A stretch of 64,000 nt of DNA from Callorhinus ursinus (lineage: Eukaryota > Chordata > Mammalia > Carnivora > Otariidae): assembly GCF_003265705.1 (NCBI RefSeq), contig NW_020312867.1, positions 10,763,228 to 10,827,227 of the forward strand, read 5' to 3'. The notes under the pieces are model-generated. The model saw only the letters and a program-made list of their open reading frames with translations. It was not told the origin of the DNA and did not search any database. Every line of letters begins with the position of its first letter. Position 1 is the stretch's first letter. Positions 42,928 through 53,890 of the stretch are shown one piece after another. The position numbers were made by a program, and so were the translations under genes.

Positions 42928-43814
42928 GGTAGTGATAAAAAAAATATGGCTGGATAGGGACATTCTGTACAAGATCCTGAAGGTGAAGTGAATCAATAAA
43001 TGGTTAGTTGACTGGATCATCCCTACTGGTCATCAATGAAGCATCTATGAAACAAACTCATCTTTGACTGCCCAGACACACATGACATATCCACAGTGAA
43101 ATGAGCAAAGTCTTGACTTGGGTAGCAAGTGGCAGATGCCTGATGGATCACTCTCCCATCTGGGCCCCATATACCAACAGTGGCCTGTAGAAGGGACAAG
43201 GATGAGGAAAGTTCTGGAGACCAAGCAGGTCTTTGCTATGGCTGAGGAGTCAATGGCTGCTTGGAATAGAGGAGAAAAGACTCTATGGAGGGGTCATGGA
43301 AACTGTCTCATAGTGGATCTGGGGAAGAAGGCAGAACCAACCTTAATGGAAGGAAGACTTTGTATCAGTATCAGGCAATAGTTTCTAAAGTAAGAATTGC
43401 TAGACAAGGGGGTGGGGTGAACTTCACTTCCCTGCTGACAACTTAAGAGATGCAACACGATCAGGAGGAAAATTTAAAAATTAAATACAGAGATATTGCT
43501 AAGTTAAACTCACCTTCACCTCACCTTGTAGTTGGGGACTAAAGATATGATAAAAGAATGACAAAGAAGAGATTTTTACAGATTTTTCTGGAAACTATAA
43601 GAAGAAACTGGAGTGGGGTTGGGAGAGTTTCTGCAGAGGACAGTCACAGGGATCAAAAGGGGAAGGGTTTGAAATACAGATAATAGGGAATGAACTGAAC
43701 CCTTACATTCGAGATATTTTGCGCATAGCACCTGCTGTTGCATATAAGCACCTGGTGAACGCATGATGCATCTCCCGAGGGTCTAAAGACATCAGCTTCG
43801 GAAAGAAACCTTAG
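42928..43814. other. Unassigned sequence
   Basis: No repeat recognised. An 87-codon frame at 43118-43381 has no known domain and no gene-like context. Confidence 0.4.
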
Positions 43815-44290
43815 CGAGAAGTTCTTAATCTTATTTGTTCAGTGGTAGTCTGGGGAAGCTAATGAGTTTTTACATTCATGAAACAAAATACTCAGATTAT
43901 AAACACAGTCATCAAAATATTAGAAAAACAAATTTGTGATGCAGTATGACACATTAAAGAACCGTTCTAGCAATGGATTTAATAACTCTTGCATTTTTGA
44001 ATAGTGCTAAACATAAATATCTTTATTTAAAGATACCTACAAAAGATATGTACAAGCATCATGTGATAAGAAAAAATGTGTGATTTGGTGACAAAGGCAC
44101 AGGTATTGCTAATACTACTGTGGTTTGTGACCTACATTCATAATTGAAGGAAGTGCTAAATGTGTTATTGTATTAATTAAATATTAGTTTAGTTAAACAT
44201 CAGTTAACTTTTTTTCCCACCCAAGTTCAGGGATCCCCAAAATTCTGTCCACATTCAGTCTGAGGACCCCAGGTTAAGGATCCCTGTGGT
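43815..44290. repeat. hAT-like non-autonomous DNA transposon
   Basis: AT-rich core between imperfect inverted ends: 'GTTCTTAATC' near 43820 and 'GGTTAAGGATCCC' at 44271-44283, of the CAGGGGTTCTTAAC type. Internal 'CTACTGTGGTTTGTGACCTA' and 'TTCATAATTGAAGGAAGTGC' match a mammalian MER-type consensus I remember but cannot name. Confidence 0.6.
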
Positions 44291-44857
44291 GACCACAGTC
44301 TGGAGTCAGCAGTCAACAAGGCTGGGGAACACTTGTTGGGTCAGATGTCAAAGGAACCATACTATAGATGGGAGTCTGGTGAGTCCCTGATATTTCCTAC
44401 CTCCATAACTCTATAATCCTTCTTCCTGGCATTCAAAGTACTTTGTTTTTAATGGGACATGGAACCATCATCCCAATGAGGAAGAAGGTAGTAAATAACA
44501 TTTCTTGGTTTAACTTCTTCTGCCATTTACTACTATGATTGGCCTGAAGAACTCTTCCACCGGGAGGGTTTACCAAGTGGAAGAGTTAAAAGCTTTGGAC
44601 AAGGATGGAGTTAGGACTGAGATCTGAAACATGGTAAGCTTGGGAGAGGGTGCAAACCCAAAGTACATCTTTACCACCTTTACCCAGCATGTGTTGTTCT
44701 TTCAGAAACAGAAGAATGTTTCCCAGCTTTAGGGACTCTTAAGTTCTGGGGACTTCATGCTCCACTGTCCCTTCTTGTGACAGTTTATAGTGTTTAACAG
44801 AGTTGTACTTATATCAGAAATATCCAGATTTCATGTTTGATATTTATCAAACCTAGT
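44291..44857. other. Unassigned sequence
   Basis: Nothing recognised. Confidence 0.4.
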
Positions 44858-45290
44858 ATGGTAGAGTGAATCATTGATCTCGATTCCTCACTTCCTGTTT
44901 TATGCATTCACCCCCTTGCTAGCACTTTAGGGGGGCCAGAGTTACTCCCTGACCACTGGATCACATGACTTGTTTTGGCCAATGGGATGTTAGCAGATAG
45001 GGCACAAGCAGAGTGCCTGAGCACTTGGCCTTGCCTTCTGTGCTCCATGCCTTTGGTCATGGGAAGAGCATTCCCTGGATATTCCCTGGATTCCCTGGAC
45101 ATGGAAAATATGGAGACACATAGAGCATATCTGGACCTGGCCTGTAGCTTGGAACCAAGCCCAGCTGAGCCTGCCTTACATCAGCCGACTTGCAGCTGTG
45201 GAGGAATGAGAACTGAGTGCTTTTTGCTGTATGCCACTGAATTTGGGAGACGGTTTTTATTGCAGCATGATTCTAGGTAGAGCTAGTACA
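44858..45290 (+). repeat. MLT1-type LTR
   Basis: 'GACTTGTTTTGGCCAATGGG', 'CAGCCGACTTGCAGCTGTGG' and 'GCTGTATGCCACTGAATTTG' follow an MLT1 subtype. The segment 45070-45098 contains three successive TTCCCTGGA units, absent from the consensus. The frame at 44975-45280 is LTR sequence. Confidence 0.75.
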
Positions 45291-45539
45291 CCTAGAAATG
45301 TATTCTCAAGGCTTTATGGTTTATAATAAACTCACATCTTAATTTATCCATGGCTTTAAATACTATATACAAAATTTCCTCTAAAAAAGATGCCTATTAG
45401 TTTATTTAAGTTTGGTATTTATTTGTTTTTCTAGACTCTGGCAGTTGGTCACTCAGGATATTTTTGTGCATTGAATACACATACGCTGATGTAACTCAGA
45501 GGCAAATAGTGGTGTGGTAGTGAGGTAAATACAGTAGAC
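45291..45539. other. Unassigned AT-rich sequence
   Basis: Nothing recognised. Confidence 0.35.
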
Positions 45540-45660
45540 TATTAGATATTAAATTCAGCAAATATTTCTAGAATTCCTACTATATGCAAGGTACTTTTCT
45601 AGGTGCTAGAGATACACAGATAAAAATCCCTGCCTTCATGGAACTTTCCTTCTAGTGGAT
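45540..45660 (-). repeat. L2 3' end (antisense)
   Basis: 'AATTCCTACTATATGCAAGG', 'GGTGCTAGAGATACACAG' and 'CATGGAACTTTCCTTCTAGT' are a clear L2 end in reverse. Confidence 0.8.
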
Positions 45661-46289
45661 GCTTACTGGATAGAGAAGTTATTCCATTCCATAGCAGAAC
45701 AGGGGTCTCAGTATCAAACCATGGATTATGGGAGGGAAATAGAAAGAATAAGCAAGTTCACACCCATTGAGACTTCAATATGTGGAAGGAACCATACCAT
45801 GAAGGGAAAAAGTAAGGAATGGATGAAAGCTTGGGAATTAAGTAGTAATGAGTTTCACTCAAAACAGGGGAAGAAGTCCATCTCCCAAGTGGGAAACCTA
45901 AAAATATAAAAATAAAGTCAAATCAGAGAGAGGAAGTGGCTTTTTTCTTGCCAGGAGTTTACCTCAGGGTCAAGAAGAGGAAGAGAAATGGACTCTAAGT
46001 TGTTATTAACAGTTATGGCCTCAACCTCCTAGGTAAGGAAATCAGAGACTGTTGCTAACCATACATACATTGTCACGTGTCCCCTGCTTCTGTCAAGATC
46101 TTTTTGCTTGAAGAGTTGTCAAGCTCTCCTAGGCAACCTGAGTGATCTAAAATATCCACTGCATTGGGCAGTCCTGGTGCTGGTTCTGGTCTTCTTTGCC
46201 CCTTATTTCTAAGACATTTGTAGAAGAAGTGAAAAAGATAATTTGGTGACATACTCAAACATTTAAATATATGGAAGATTCTGGAAACA
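45661..46289. other. Unassigned sequence
   Basis: No repeat or gene recognised. The frame 45655-45909 has no domain. Confidence 0.4.
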
Positions 46290-46690
46290 GCAAAGGCTTG
46301 AAGAAGGTCTAAATTTATTTCTCACTCACATGAAAATGTGGGCAGGCTGTCCACAGGTGGTATGGTGCTCCACGCTCTCAGGGACTCTGGCTTCCTCCAC
46401 TGTTGCTGCTCCACTTGGGGTCTTGATAGCAGCATCTTGTCCAAGATGGCAGCATCTACATTCCAGGTAGCAGGAGAAAGAACAGGCCAAAGAAGAAGAG
46501 AAAAGGGGATAGCACTGCTGCTTAAGGAAGAGATAATGTGGCAGGTTGCATTCCATTGGCTGGATTTTAAACATAGCGCTCCTCTCAGCCACGAGGGAGG
46601 TCGAGAAATATAGTCTTCGTTTTGGATAGCCACGTTTCCAGCTAAAAAAATTAGGGGATCTGACACAATAAAAGAAAGGATGGATACTGG
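46290..46690 (-). repeat. ERVL/MaLR-type LTR (antisense)
   Basis: 'GGCTGTCCACAGGTGGTATG', 'CTTGTCCAAGATGGCAGCAT', 'GAGGTCGAGAAATATAGTCT' and 'CAGCTAAAAAAATTAGGGGA' follow a common placental LTR in reverse. The family name is uncertain. Confidence 0.65.
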
Positions 46691-47045
46691 GAATGGGTTA
46701 GTCAGAATAGGCTATGCGATGCCGTGGTTCAAATAAACCCTAATACCTCGATGACTTGACATAACTAAGCTTTACTTCTCACTCAGGAATCTAGGTTGAC
46801 AGACACTCTACCATCACCCAGCTGATTCACCCAGAACCCAGGACAACTCTAACAAGGGAAGAGAAGGCATGGAGGGGGGACACTGGCTCCTAAATGCCTC
46901 AGTTCACTAGTGACAGAACCCATTTCCTCAGTGCCTTTGCCAGAACTTGTCACCTGGCCTCCACATACCTAACAGGGAGGCTGGGAAATGAGGAGCAGAT
47001 ATTGGATTATTATCGGTGAACAATCAATATGTAGATATCTCTGCC
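46691..47045 (-). repeat. Second ERVL-type LTR (antisense)
   Basis: 'AGAATAGGCTATGCGATGCC' and 'GCTTTACTTCTCACTCAGGA' resemble another LTR of the same general group, directly adjoining the first. Confidence 0.5.
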
Positions 47046-47089
47046 ATGGGTTAAAACTGTTGAATTCAGTTAAAAAAATATATATATGT

Positions 47090-47124
47090 ATTTCTTCTTG
47101 GCCTTTTGGCTAAGATCAAGTGTA
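47090..47124 (+). pseudogene. U2 snRNA 5' fragment (pseudogene)
   Basis: This 35-nt segment matches nucleotides 1-35 of U2 snRNA at 32 positions. The last 24 nt, including 'GGCCTTTTGGCTAAGATC', match exactly, and the three mismatches lie near the 5' end. The similarity stops inside the branch-point recognition region. The Sm site and 3' stem-loops are missing, and no distal or proximal promoter element is recognisable upstream. It is a dead fragment. Confidence 0.8.
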
Positions 47125-47379
47125 TAAAAACATATGTGAGTATATGCATACACAATGATTAATTGCTAGAGCAAATGGGAGTTTTGATTGAACACTTGGT
47201 CAGTATTTGCAATTCCTTTCCTCCTCCCAGCTGGCTTGCATGTGGCTTGGAGCCTCAGTTTCCTCCTAGCCCTGCCTGTCAATTTGTGCTTTATTTTGGT
47301 GTCCTCAGTCTTGAAGAAGAGCCATGGGAGCTGATGCTAGATTTCCCATCTGACACAGAGGAGGCCTCCTTTTAAACAA
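47125..47379. other. Unassigned sequence
   Basis: No recognised feature. Confidence 0.35.
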
Positions 47380-47720
47380 TAATAAAAATAGCCTCCATTT
47401 ATACTGCCGTTTGTTTCCCCTTGTCTCGCCTATTGAAACAAAGCGTGTGCTCTTGGCGCCTGTTCTGCGCTCATTTTGAGATTTAATCAACCCTCTGAAC
47501 CTGCAAAGTAACTGCCTCATAATGTCAACTTAATATATTGAGATCGGCTCAAACCCACCATTCCCAAGGGTGGTTTTGTTTAAAGGAGAGTTGTAATTGA
47601 ATTTCTAAACAACTGCCAAGCTTTCAAGGTACCAAAATAAACATTATCCAAACAGAAACTTATCCTGGAGTCTTTCGTTGACTTACATATACTTTAAGAA
47701 AATAGAGGTTTTAACAATTT
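47380..47720. promoter_or_regulatory. Candidate conserved non-coding element / enhancer
   Basis: Repeat-free, AT-rich, yet it keeps about six CpGs between 47406 and 47548. Motifs include paired SOX/TCF-like 'TATTGAAACAAAG' (47431-47443), homeobox-like 'ATTTAATCAA' (47482-47491) and FOX-like 'CTAAACAA' (about 47606). It is flanked by repeats on both sides. Function is inference from composition. Confidence 0.4.
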
Positions 47721-47944
47721 TTTTTTTATTTTAGAAAAAAGTGAGCTAAACTCTTTGTTGTCCCTTTAAAAATTAATCACTAACTGCTCCTATTTTTTCA
47801 AGGCATCGTAGCTGAACAGTCAGATTTACAGATCAGGTAAGTCAGCCGCTGATTATTCACTGAGACACAGTCGACTTTTTAGGAAGTGGCCTTTCAGCCC
47901 CCTTTAGCCCCCAAGCTCTTTCATTGCTCAACTAAATATCCTCA
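47721..47944. other. Unassigned sequence
   Basis: Continues the repeat-free block with lower motif density. Confidence 0.35.
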
Positions 47945-48620
47945 GGGCTGCTCACTGCTGGCGGAATAAAGTCCAAATTCTCTAGTCCAGAGTCCATCAC
48001 TCTCTATGATCTGTCTCCAACGTAATTTTCAAGGCTCATCTTCAGCTATAGCACCCTTTCCCCTTTCAGCTGGACATGCACCCTACTCAACAATCATATT
48101 CCCCAGTTCACCACTTGCAAATGTGTTTGACACTTTTCTCCTTGGGTATCTGTTGCTGCTCTTCCCTTAATCTCTAATGCTCTCCATCCCAAATCCATCT
48201 ATTAGAATCTCACTCACCCCAATCAGTAGCCCCTTCTCATTCCTCTCTGTTGTGTTAAATGTCACCTTTGTGGGGCGCCTGGGTGGCTCAGTCGTTAAGC
48301 GTCTGCCTTCAGCTCAGGTCATGATCCTGGGGTCCTGGGATCGAGCCCCGCATCGGGCTCCCTGCTCTGCGGGAAGCCTGCTTCTCCCTCTCTCACTCCC
48401 CCTGCTTGTGTTCCCTCTCTTGCTGTGTCTCTCTCTGTCAAATAAATAAATAAAATCATTTTAAAAAAATGTCACCTTTGTGCTCCACAGCACTTGGGGA
48501 CACATTGATCATATACTTCCCTCATCCTGCCTTGCATCAAAATAATTTATGTCTAGCTTCCACGCGAGATCATAAGTTCCATAAAGCCAGGAAGTACACT
48601 TTCTGTGTTTTCTCCCTGCT
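47945..48620 (+). repeat. L2 LINE 3' region split by SINE
   Basis: 'GAATAAAGTCCAAATTCTCT', 'AATGTCACCTTTGTG' (split by the SINE) and 'CATAAGTTCCATAAAGCCAG' keep the L2 order. Confidence 0.6.
48258..48482 (+). repeat. CAN SINE (sense) with perfect TSD
   Basis: The body is 48273-48466. Repeats AATGTCACCTTTGTG at 48258-48272 and 48468-48482 are identical. It carries 'GGGGTCCTGGGATCGAGCC' and 'TCCCCCTGCTTGTGTTCC', marking the second SINE subtype. Confidence 0.97.
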
Positions 48621-48629
48621 TTGTGTCCA

Positions 48630-49025
48630 TGGATACTTACCGAGTCCCTGCCAAGTGCCTGGCCCTGTGCTAGAAGCTCTGAGAATGGTTAAGTTGAGCA
48701 CAGATTAGACCCTTAAGGATCCTATGCAAAGACTGGTTGCAGTATTGAAGGAAGAGAAGAGAGGAGGTAAAGAACAAGGTTAAAGATGGGAATGCAAGAG
48801 GTAAAGCACCTAGAGAGTTACAGGATCTGATAGACAGTTAACTGCAGCATGACGGGCGTGTGATAGAATGTGAGGACCTTTTAAAAGAAGGGGATGCTGC
48901 CACCAGCTTGGGAGGGGCTTCTTGGAGGAGTCTGACCGGGCATCTGGACATTCATAGACAAGGAGAAGTGATGTGTAAGGTGCAGGGGAACAGCATGGGC
49001 AAAAGTAAGGAAGAGGGAGAAGTTT
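48630..49025 (-). repeat. L2 LINE fragment (antisense)
   Basis: 'CCAAGTGCCTGGCCCTGTGC', 'GAGGGGCTTCTTGGAGGAGT' and 'GGGGAACAGCATGGGCAAAA' are L2 in reverse. It abuts an L2 in the opposite orientation. Confidence 0.6.
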
Positions 49026-49640
49026 AGTGACTCTCAAAGGGGATAGCAGATGGTTTTTAATATAGAGTATTTGTGAAGGGAATCACCAGGGACAGATGTA
49101 GACAGTTTGGGGGAAAAAGCACCTAGAGAGTCCCGAATTTCCAGAAGAAGAAATTCGGGCTTGATTCACTAAGCACAGGGAGCCTCTGGGAGCTGCTGAG
49201 CTTTGGAGTTCAGCAAAGATTCTTCCTGCGACTATTAGCCAGGCATTGGTGCATATTGGTGGGAGAAGCTAGAGGTCATCACTAATGCAGGACCAAAACT
49301 GAGGGTCTGAACTAAGGCAGCACCAGCTGGTATGGGGGGGCGGCAGGGAATGGGTTAACGTGGGCAGAAGTGAAATCACCTGGACTTATGAATGAAGGAG
49401 CTGCAGGAGTCAAAGGTGGTACTGAGATTTTCAGTCTAGAAGCCTGCAGAAACGGCAAGGCTCTCATCAGTGAGGGGTGCCTAGGAGGAAGACCAGATTT
49501 GAGGGGAACTTGTGAGCATGAGGGCCCAACAGGAAATCCAGGCAGGAGCTGCAGGCAGTAGGAAATGTGGACTGGAATTCAGGTAAGGTGCAGGGCTGGA
49601 TATAATGAGTATTTGAAGAAATATTCTCAAATTCAGAGCA
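49026..49640. other. Unassigned, perhaps further L2
   Basis: Contains a 9-bp-arm inverted repeat (CCCGAATTT at 49132-49140, AAATTCGGG at about 49151-49159). No gene recognised. Confidence 0.4.
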
Positions 49641-49689
49641 TCACTCTATGTTAGCATTTTACAATTGGAATGTCTATGCATTTAATTAT

Positions 49690-51175
49690 TGGAGCATCTT
49701 CATATGAATATTTAAAAACATCTTTAATGAGATATAAATACATGTACTACAGATATCACCCACTTAAAGTGTACAATTTAGTGAATTTTAGTTTATTCAC
49801 AGGGTTGTGCCATGTCAGTTTAGATTGCATTCATCACCTCGGAAAGACACTCCATGCCCGTTAGCAGTCACTCCCCAATTCCCCACACCCTCCTCCCAGC
49901 CCAAGGCAGCCACTAATTTATCTTCTGGTTCTATAGATTTTCCTATTCTGGGCATTTTAAATAAATAGAATCATGTAATAGATGGTATTTTTGTGACTGG
50001 CTTCTTTCACTTAGCGTGTTTTCAAAGTTCATCCGTTTTTGTAATACAGATCGTATTTAATTTCTTTTAATTGCTGAATAACATTCCATTGTTTGGATAT
50101 ACTATATTTTCTTTTCCTATTCATTAGTTGTTGGGTTGTTCCCACTTTTTTTTAATCTTTTTTTTTTAAAGATTTTATTTATGTATTTGTCAGAGAGAGA
50201 GAGACACAGCGAGAGAAGGAACACAAGCAGGGGGAGTGGGAGAGGGAGAAGCAGGCTTCCCGCCGAGCAGGGAGCCCGATGCGGGGCTCGATCCCAGGAC
50301 CCTGGGATCATGACCTGAGCCGAAGGCAGACGCTTAACGACTGAGCCACCCAGGCACCCCCGGTTGTTTCCACTTTTTGACTATTCCGAATAATGCTGCT
50401 GTGAACATTCACGTACAAGTTTTTGTGTGGATGTATGTTTTCATTTCTCTTGAGTATAAACCTGAAGTGGAATTACTGGGGGATATGGTAACTCTCTGTT
50501 CAACATTTTGAGGGACAAACTGTTTCCAAATTGACTGACCCATTTAAAATTCCCATCAACGAGGCACAAGGGTTCCAAATTCTCCACATCTTTGCCAACA
50601 CTTGTTATTGCCTTTTTTATTGTAGCCACCGTGGTGGGTATGAAGTGGTGCCTCACTGTAGTTTTGATTTGCATTTCTCTAACGACTAATGATGTTGAAC
50701 ATCTTTTCAAGTGCTTATTGGCGTTTATATCTTCTTTGGAGACATCTATCTTCAAATCCTCCACCCATTTTTAAATTGGGTTGTCTTTTTGGTATTGAGT
50801 TGTTTTCTTATTTATTCTCGATATATTTCTTTTGAGATATACGATTGGCTAATATTTTTCCCCATCCCATGGGTTATCTTTTCACTTATTTGGCAGCTGT
50901 ATCTATTTGCAGCACAAAATTGATGTAGTCCAATTTAGGTATTTTTTTTTCTGTCATTACTTGTGTTTTTGGCGTCACATCTATGAAATCATAACCCGAG
51001 TTCATGAGGTTTACGACTATGATTTCTTCTAAGGTTTTTACAACTTCAGTTCTTACATGTAGGGCTATGACTGCTTAGATTCAAGTTAATTTTTGTGTAA
51101 TACATTTTTCTCCATGTGGATTCTAATGATCTCAGTACCATTTGTTGAAAGGACTATTCTTTCCCCATGGTGAAA
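49690..51175 (-). repeat. Old L1 LINE (antisense), split by SINE
   Basis: 3' end at left ('AAAGTGTACAATTTAGTGAA'), then 'GATTTTCCTATTCTGGGCAT', 'CTTTGCCAACACTTGTTATT' and 'AGTACCATTTGTTGAAAGGA' further into ORF2. SINE at 50151-50361. ORF2 is broken. Confidence 0.9.
50134..50378 (-). repeat. CAN SINE (antisense) with TSD
   Basis: The body is about 50151-50361. The direct repeats GGTTGTTCCCACTTTTT and GGTTGTTTCCACTTTTT differ by one base. It has 'AGGACCCTGGGATCATGACC' and 'CTTAACGACTGAGCC' (second subtype). Confidence 0.95.
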
Positions 51176-51627
51176 GTACCCTGACAAAGACAAATACTGT
51201 ATGATCTCATTTATACGTAAAATCTCAAAAAAAAAAAAAAGGTTGAAATCAGAAATAGAAAGTAGAAAGGTGGTTACCAGGGGCTAGGGGTTGGGGGAGA
51301 TGGGGAGATGCTGGCTAAAAGGAATCAGCTTTCTGTTATAAGAGGAATAAGCTCTGGGGATCTAATGTACAACATGATGACTATGGTTAATAACACTGTG
51401 CTGTGTGCTTGAAACTTGCTGAGAGAAGATCTTAAGGATTCTCACCAACATACACACAAAACAAAAACAAAAACAAAGCATAAGAATGTTTTGGTAATGG
51501 ATGTGTTAATTAACAAGATTATGGTAATAATTTCCTAAAGTATACATAATTCAAATTGTCATATTGTGCATTTTAAATATATACCATTTTATTTGTCCAT
51601 TATACCTCAATAAAGTGGGATAAGTAA
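51176..51627 (+). repeat. L1 3' end (sense)
   Basis: 'CAAATACTGTATGATCTCAT', 'GGTGGTTACCAGGGGCTAGG' and 'ATTATACCTCAATAAAGTGG' are an L1M 3' UTR and terminus. Confidence 0.85.
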
Positions 51628-51649
51628 ATCAATAGCTAAGTACCACTCT

Positions 51650-52046
51650 CCCCCCAAGGAATGGAATACTATTTGGCTGTAAAATGGAGTGTAATTCTGG
51701 TATTTGCTACAACATGGATGAACCTTGAAAATATTATGCTTAGTGAAATAAGCCAGACCGAAGGACAAATACTGTACAATTCCCCTTATATGAGGGACCT
51801 AGACGAGTCAAATCCACAGAGACAGAAAGTAGAGTGGTGGTTGCCAGGGGTTGGGGAGAGGGAGGAATGGAGAGTTATTATTTAATAGGTTTAGAGTTTG
51901 TGTTTGAAATGATGAGAATATTTTGGAGATGGATGATTGCCCAATAATATAAATATATTTAATGCCACTGAATTGTACACCTCAAAGTCATTAAAATGAT
52001 AACATTTTCTTATGTGTATAAAATGTAAACAAAGTCAGTTAAAAAA
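51650..52046 (+). repeat. Second L1 3' end (sense)
   Basis: 'GAATGGAATACTATTTGGCT', 'GAACCTTGAAAATATTATGC', 'GGTGGTTGCCAGGGGTTGGG' and 'CACTGAATTGTACACCTCAA'. An independent copy directly behind the previous one. The frame 51661-51885 is broken L1. Confidence 0.88.
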
Positions 52047-52310
52047 ATAAAGTGTGTCTCTTGGAGCCAGTACATAGTTGGATCTGGCTTTTTTCCACAA
52101 TCTCTTCCTTTTGATTGGATAGTTTAATTCACTTATATTTGGTGTTATTATTGACACGCTTAGATTTACAACTGCAACTTAGCTTTTTGCTTTCTATGCT
52201 TCATTCTCTTTTGTCCCCCTCTGTTCCTCCTTTACTGTCTTCTTCTGTATTAAGTGGATATTTTCTAGACTAGTATTTAATTCTTTTAACGGCTGTTTAA
52301 CTCTATTTTT
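52047..52310 (-). repeat. L1 ORF2 region (antisense), left part
   Basis: 'ACATAGTTGGATCTGGCTTT' and 'CTTTTGATTGGATAGTTTAA' are L1 ORF2 in reverse. It continues after the SINE block at 53053. Confidence 0.7.
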
Positions 52311-52370
52311 TTTCTTTCTTTCTTTCGTTCTTTCTTTCTTTCTTTTTCTTTCTCTCTCTTTCTTTCTTTC

Positions 52371-52425
<55 letters not shown>

Positions 52426-52427
52426 TC

Positions 52428-52465
<38 letters not shown>

Positions 52466-52609
52466 CTCTCTCTCTCACTCTTTCTCTCTTTCTTTCTTTT
52501 TTTTTTTNNNNNNNNNNNNNNNNNNNNNNNNNNNNNNNNNNNNNNNNNNNNNNNNNNNNNNNNNNNNNNNNNNNNNNNNNNNNNNNNNNNNNNNNNNNNN
52601 NNNNNNNTT

Positions 52610-52640
<31 letters not shown>
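52311..52640. repeat. (TTTC)n tract with 100-N assembly gap
   Basis: A long pure TTTC run with TTTTC/TCTC variants, broken by N at 52508-52607. It adjoins the tail of an antisense SINE, so it probably grew from that A-rich tail. Lys/Glu-rich frames here are artefacts. Confidence 0.97.
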
Positions 52641-52641
<1 letters not shown>

Positions 52642-53052
52642 TCGAGAGAGCATGCAAATGGGGGAATGGGTTGGGGAGGCAGGGAGGGACAGAAGGAGAG
52701 GGAGAGAGAATCTTTTTTTTTTTTTAAAGATTTTATTTATTTATTTGAGAGAGAGAGAGAATGAGATAGAGAGAGCAGGAGAGGGAAGAGGGTCAGAGGG
52801 AGAAGCTGACTCCCTGCTGAGCAGGGAGCCCGATGTGGGACTCGATTCCGGGACTCCAGGATCATGACCTGAGCCGAAGGCAGTCGCTTAACCAACTGAG
52901 CCACCCAGGCACCCGAGGGAGAGAGAATCTTAAGCACTCCCTATGCCCAGCATGGAGTCCAACCATCACAGGGCTCAATCTCATGACCTGATCATGACCT
53001 GAGCCAAAATCAAGAGTCAGATGCTTAACTGACTGAGTCACCCAGGTGCCCC
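52641..53052 (-). repeat. Older CAN SINE (antisense), split by a younger SINE
   Basis: 'TTAAGCACTCCCTATGCCCA' and 'CACAGGGCTCAATCTCATGA' are an older SINE type, ending 'GAGTCACCCAGGTGCCCC'. A 10-bp duplication (ATCATGACCT) occurs near its head. The younger SINE at 52714-52914 splits it. Confidence 0.85.
52698..52930 (-). repeat. Younger CAN SINE nested in older SINE, perfect TSD
   Basis: The body is 52714-52914. Identical 16-bp repeats GAGGGAGAGAGAATCT lie at 52698-52713 and 52915-52930. It carries the CTGGAGTC-subtype sequence in reverse. Confidence 0.96.
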
Positions 53053-53890
53053 ACGTTCTATTTTGAAAGTTATTGTCACAGTGATGACTCTAAGGCTTAC
53101 AATATACAGCTTCGTTATCAGATTTACTTCAGATTTTACCAGCATAATTCCAATGAATTCCAAAACTTTTCTCCTGTATAACTCCATACCCTTCCCCCTT
53201 TTATTCTATTATTGCTACAAATATTACATCTATATATGTTACAAACCCAAAACACATTGCTATAATTATTAATTTACATAACTGCATGTCTTTTATAGAA
53301 GCTAAGTTTATTAAATTAATCTTATTTTCCATTTCCAGTTTTCTTCATTTATTCCTATGGATGCCAGTTAACATCTGGTTTGATTAATTTCTTTACTTCA
53401 GCGTGTCTTTGCTCCCATCTGCCTTCTTTTTGCTGTTACTACCAAATACATTACATTTCTGGTTTTTTTTTTAAAGATTTTGTTTATTTGAGAGAGAGAG
53501 AAAAAGAAAGTGCAGGAGTGGGGGGGGGCAGAGAGAGAGGAGGGAGAGGGGGAAGCAGGCTCCCCGCTGAGCAGGGAGCCTGATGTGGGACTCCATCCCA
53601 GGACCCTGGGATCATGACCCGAGCTGAAGGCAGACACTTAACAGACTGAGCCACCCAGGCGCCCCTCAAATACATTACATTCTATACTTCGCAGGTCCAA
53701 TAATATAATTGTAATCATATTGTTTTATACAATCACTCTTTATATCAGCTAAAGACAGGAGAAGAAATATGCCATTATGCCATCTTTTATAATTTATCTC
53801 CACAATTATCTTTACTGGTACTTTTTATTTTTCAGTATGGATTTGAATTACGATTTAGGGTCACTAGCTTCCAAACATTTTAGGTAATAC
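53053..53890 (-). repeat. L1 ORF2 region (antisense), right part, split by SINE
   Basis: 'GATGACTCTAAGGCTTACAA', 'TATGTTACAAACCCAAAACA' and 'TGGATGCCAGTTAACATCTG' match old L1 text in reverse. It probably continues the part at 52047. Confidence 0.65.
53443..53681 (-). repeat. CAN SINE (antisense) with perfect TSD
   Basis: The body is 53458-53666. Identical 15-bp repeats CAAATACATTACATT lie at 53443-53457 and 53667-53681. It carries 'GGACCCTGGGATCATGACC' (second subtype). Confidence 0.97.

Noticed and set aside
43118..43381. 87-codon plus-strand frame
   Set aside because: No domain recognised, no conserved context, and length within chance expectation.
49690..51627. Twin-primed (5'-inverted) single L1
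   Set aside because: The minus part already contains its own 3' terminus near 49690, so the plus-strand 3' end at 51176-51627 must be a separate insertion.
52194..52657. Lys/Glu-rich 'proteins'
   Set aside because: Translations of the antisense (TTTC)n tract and N gap.
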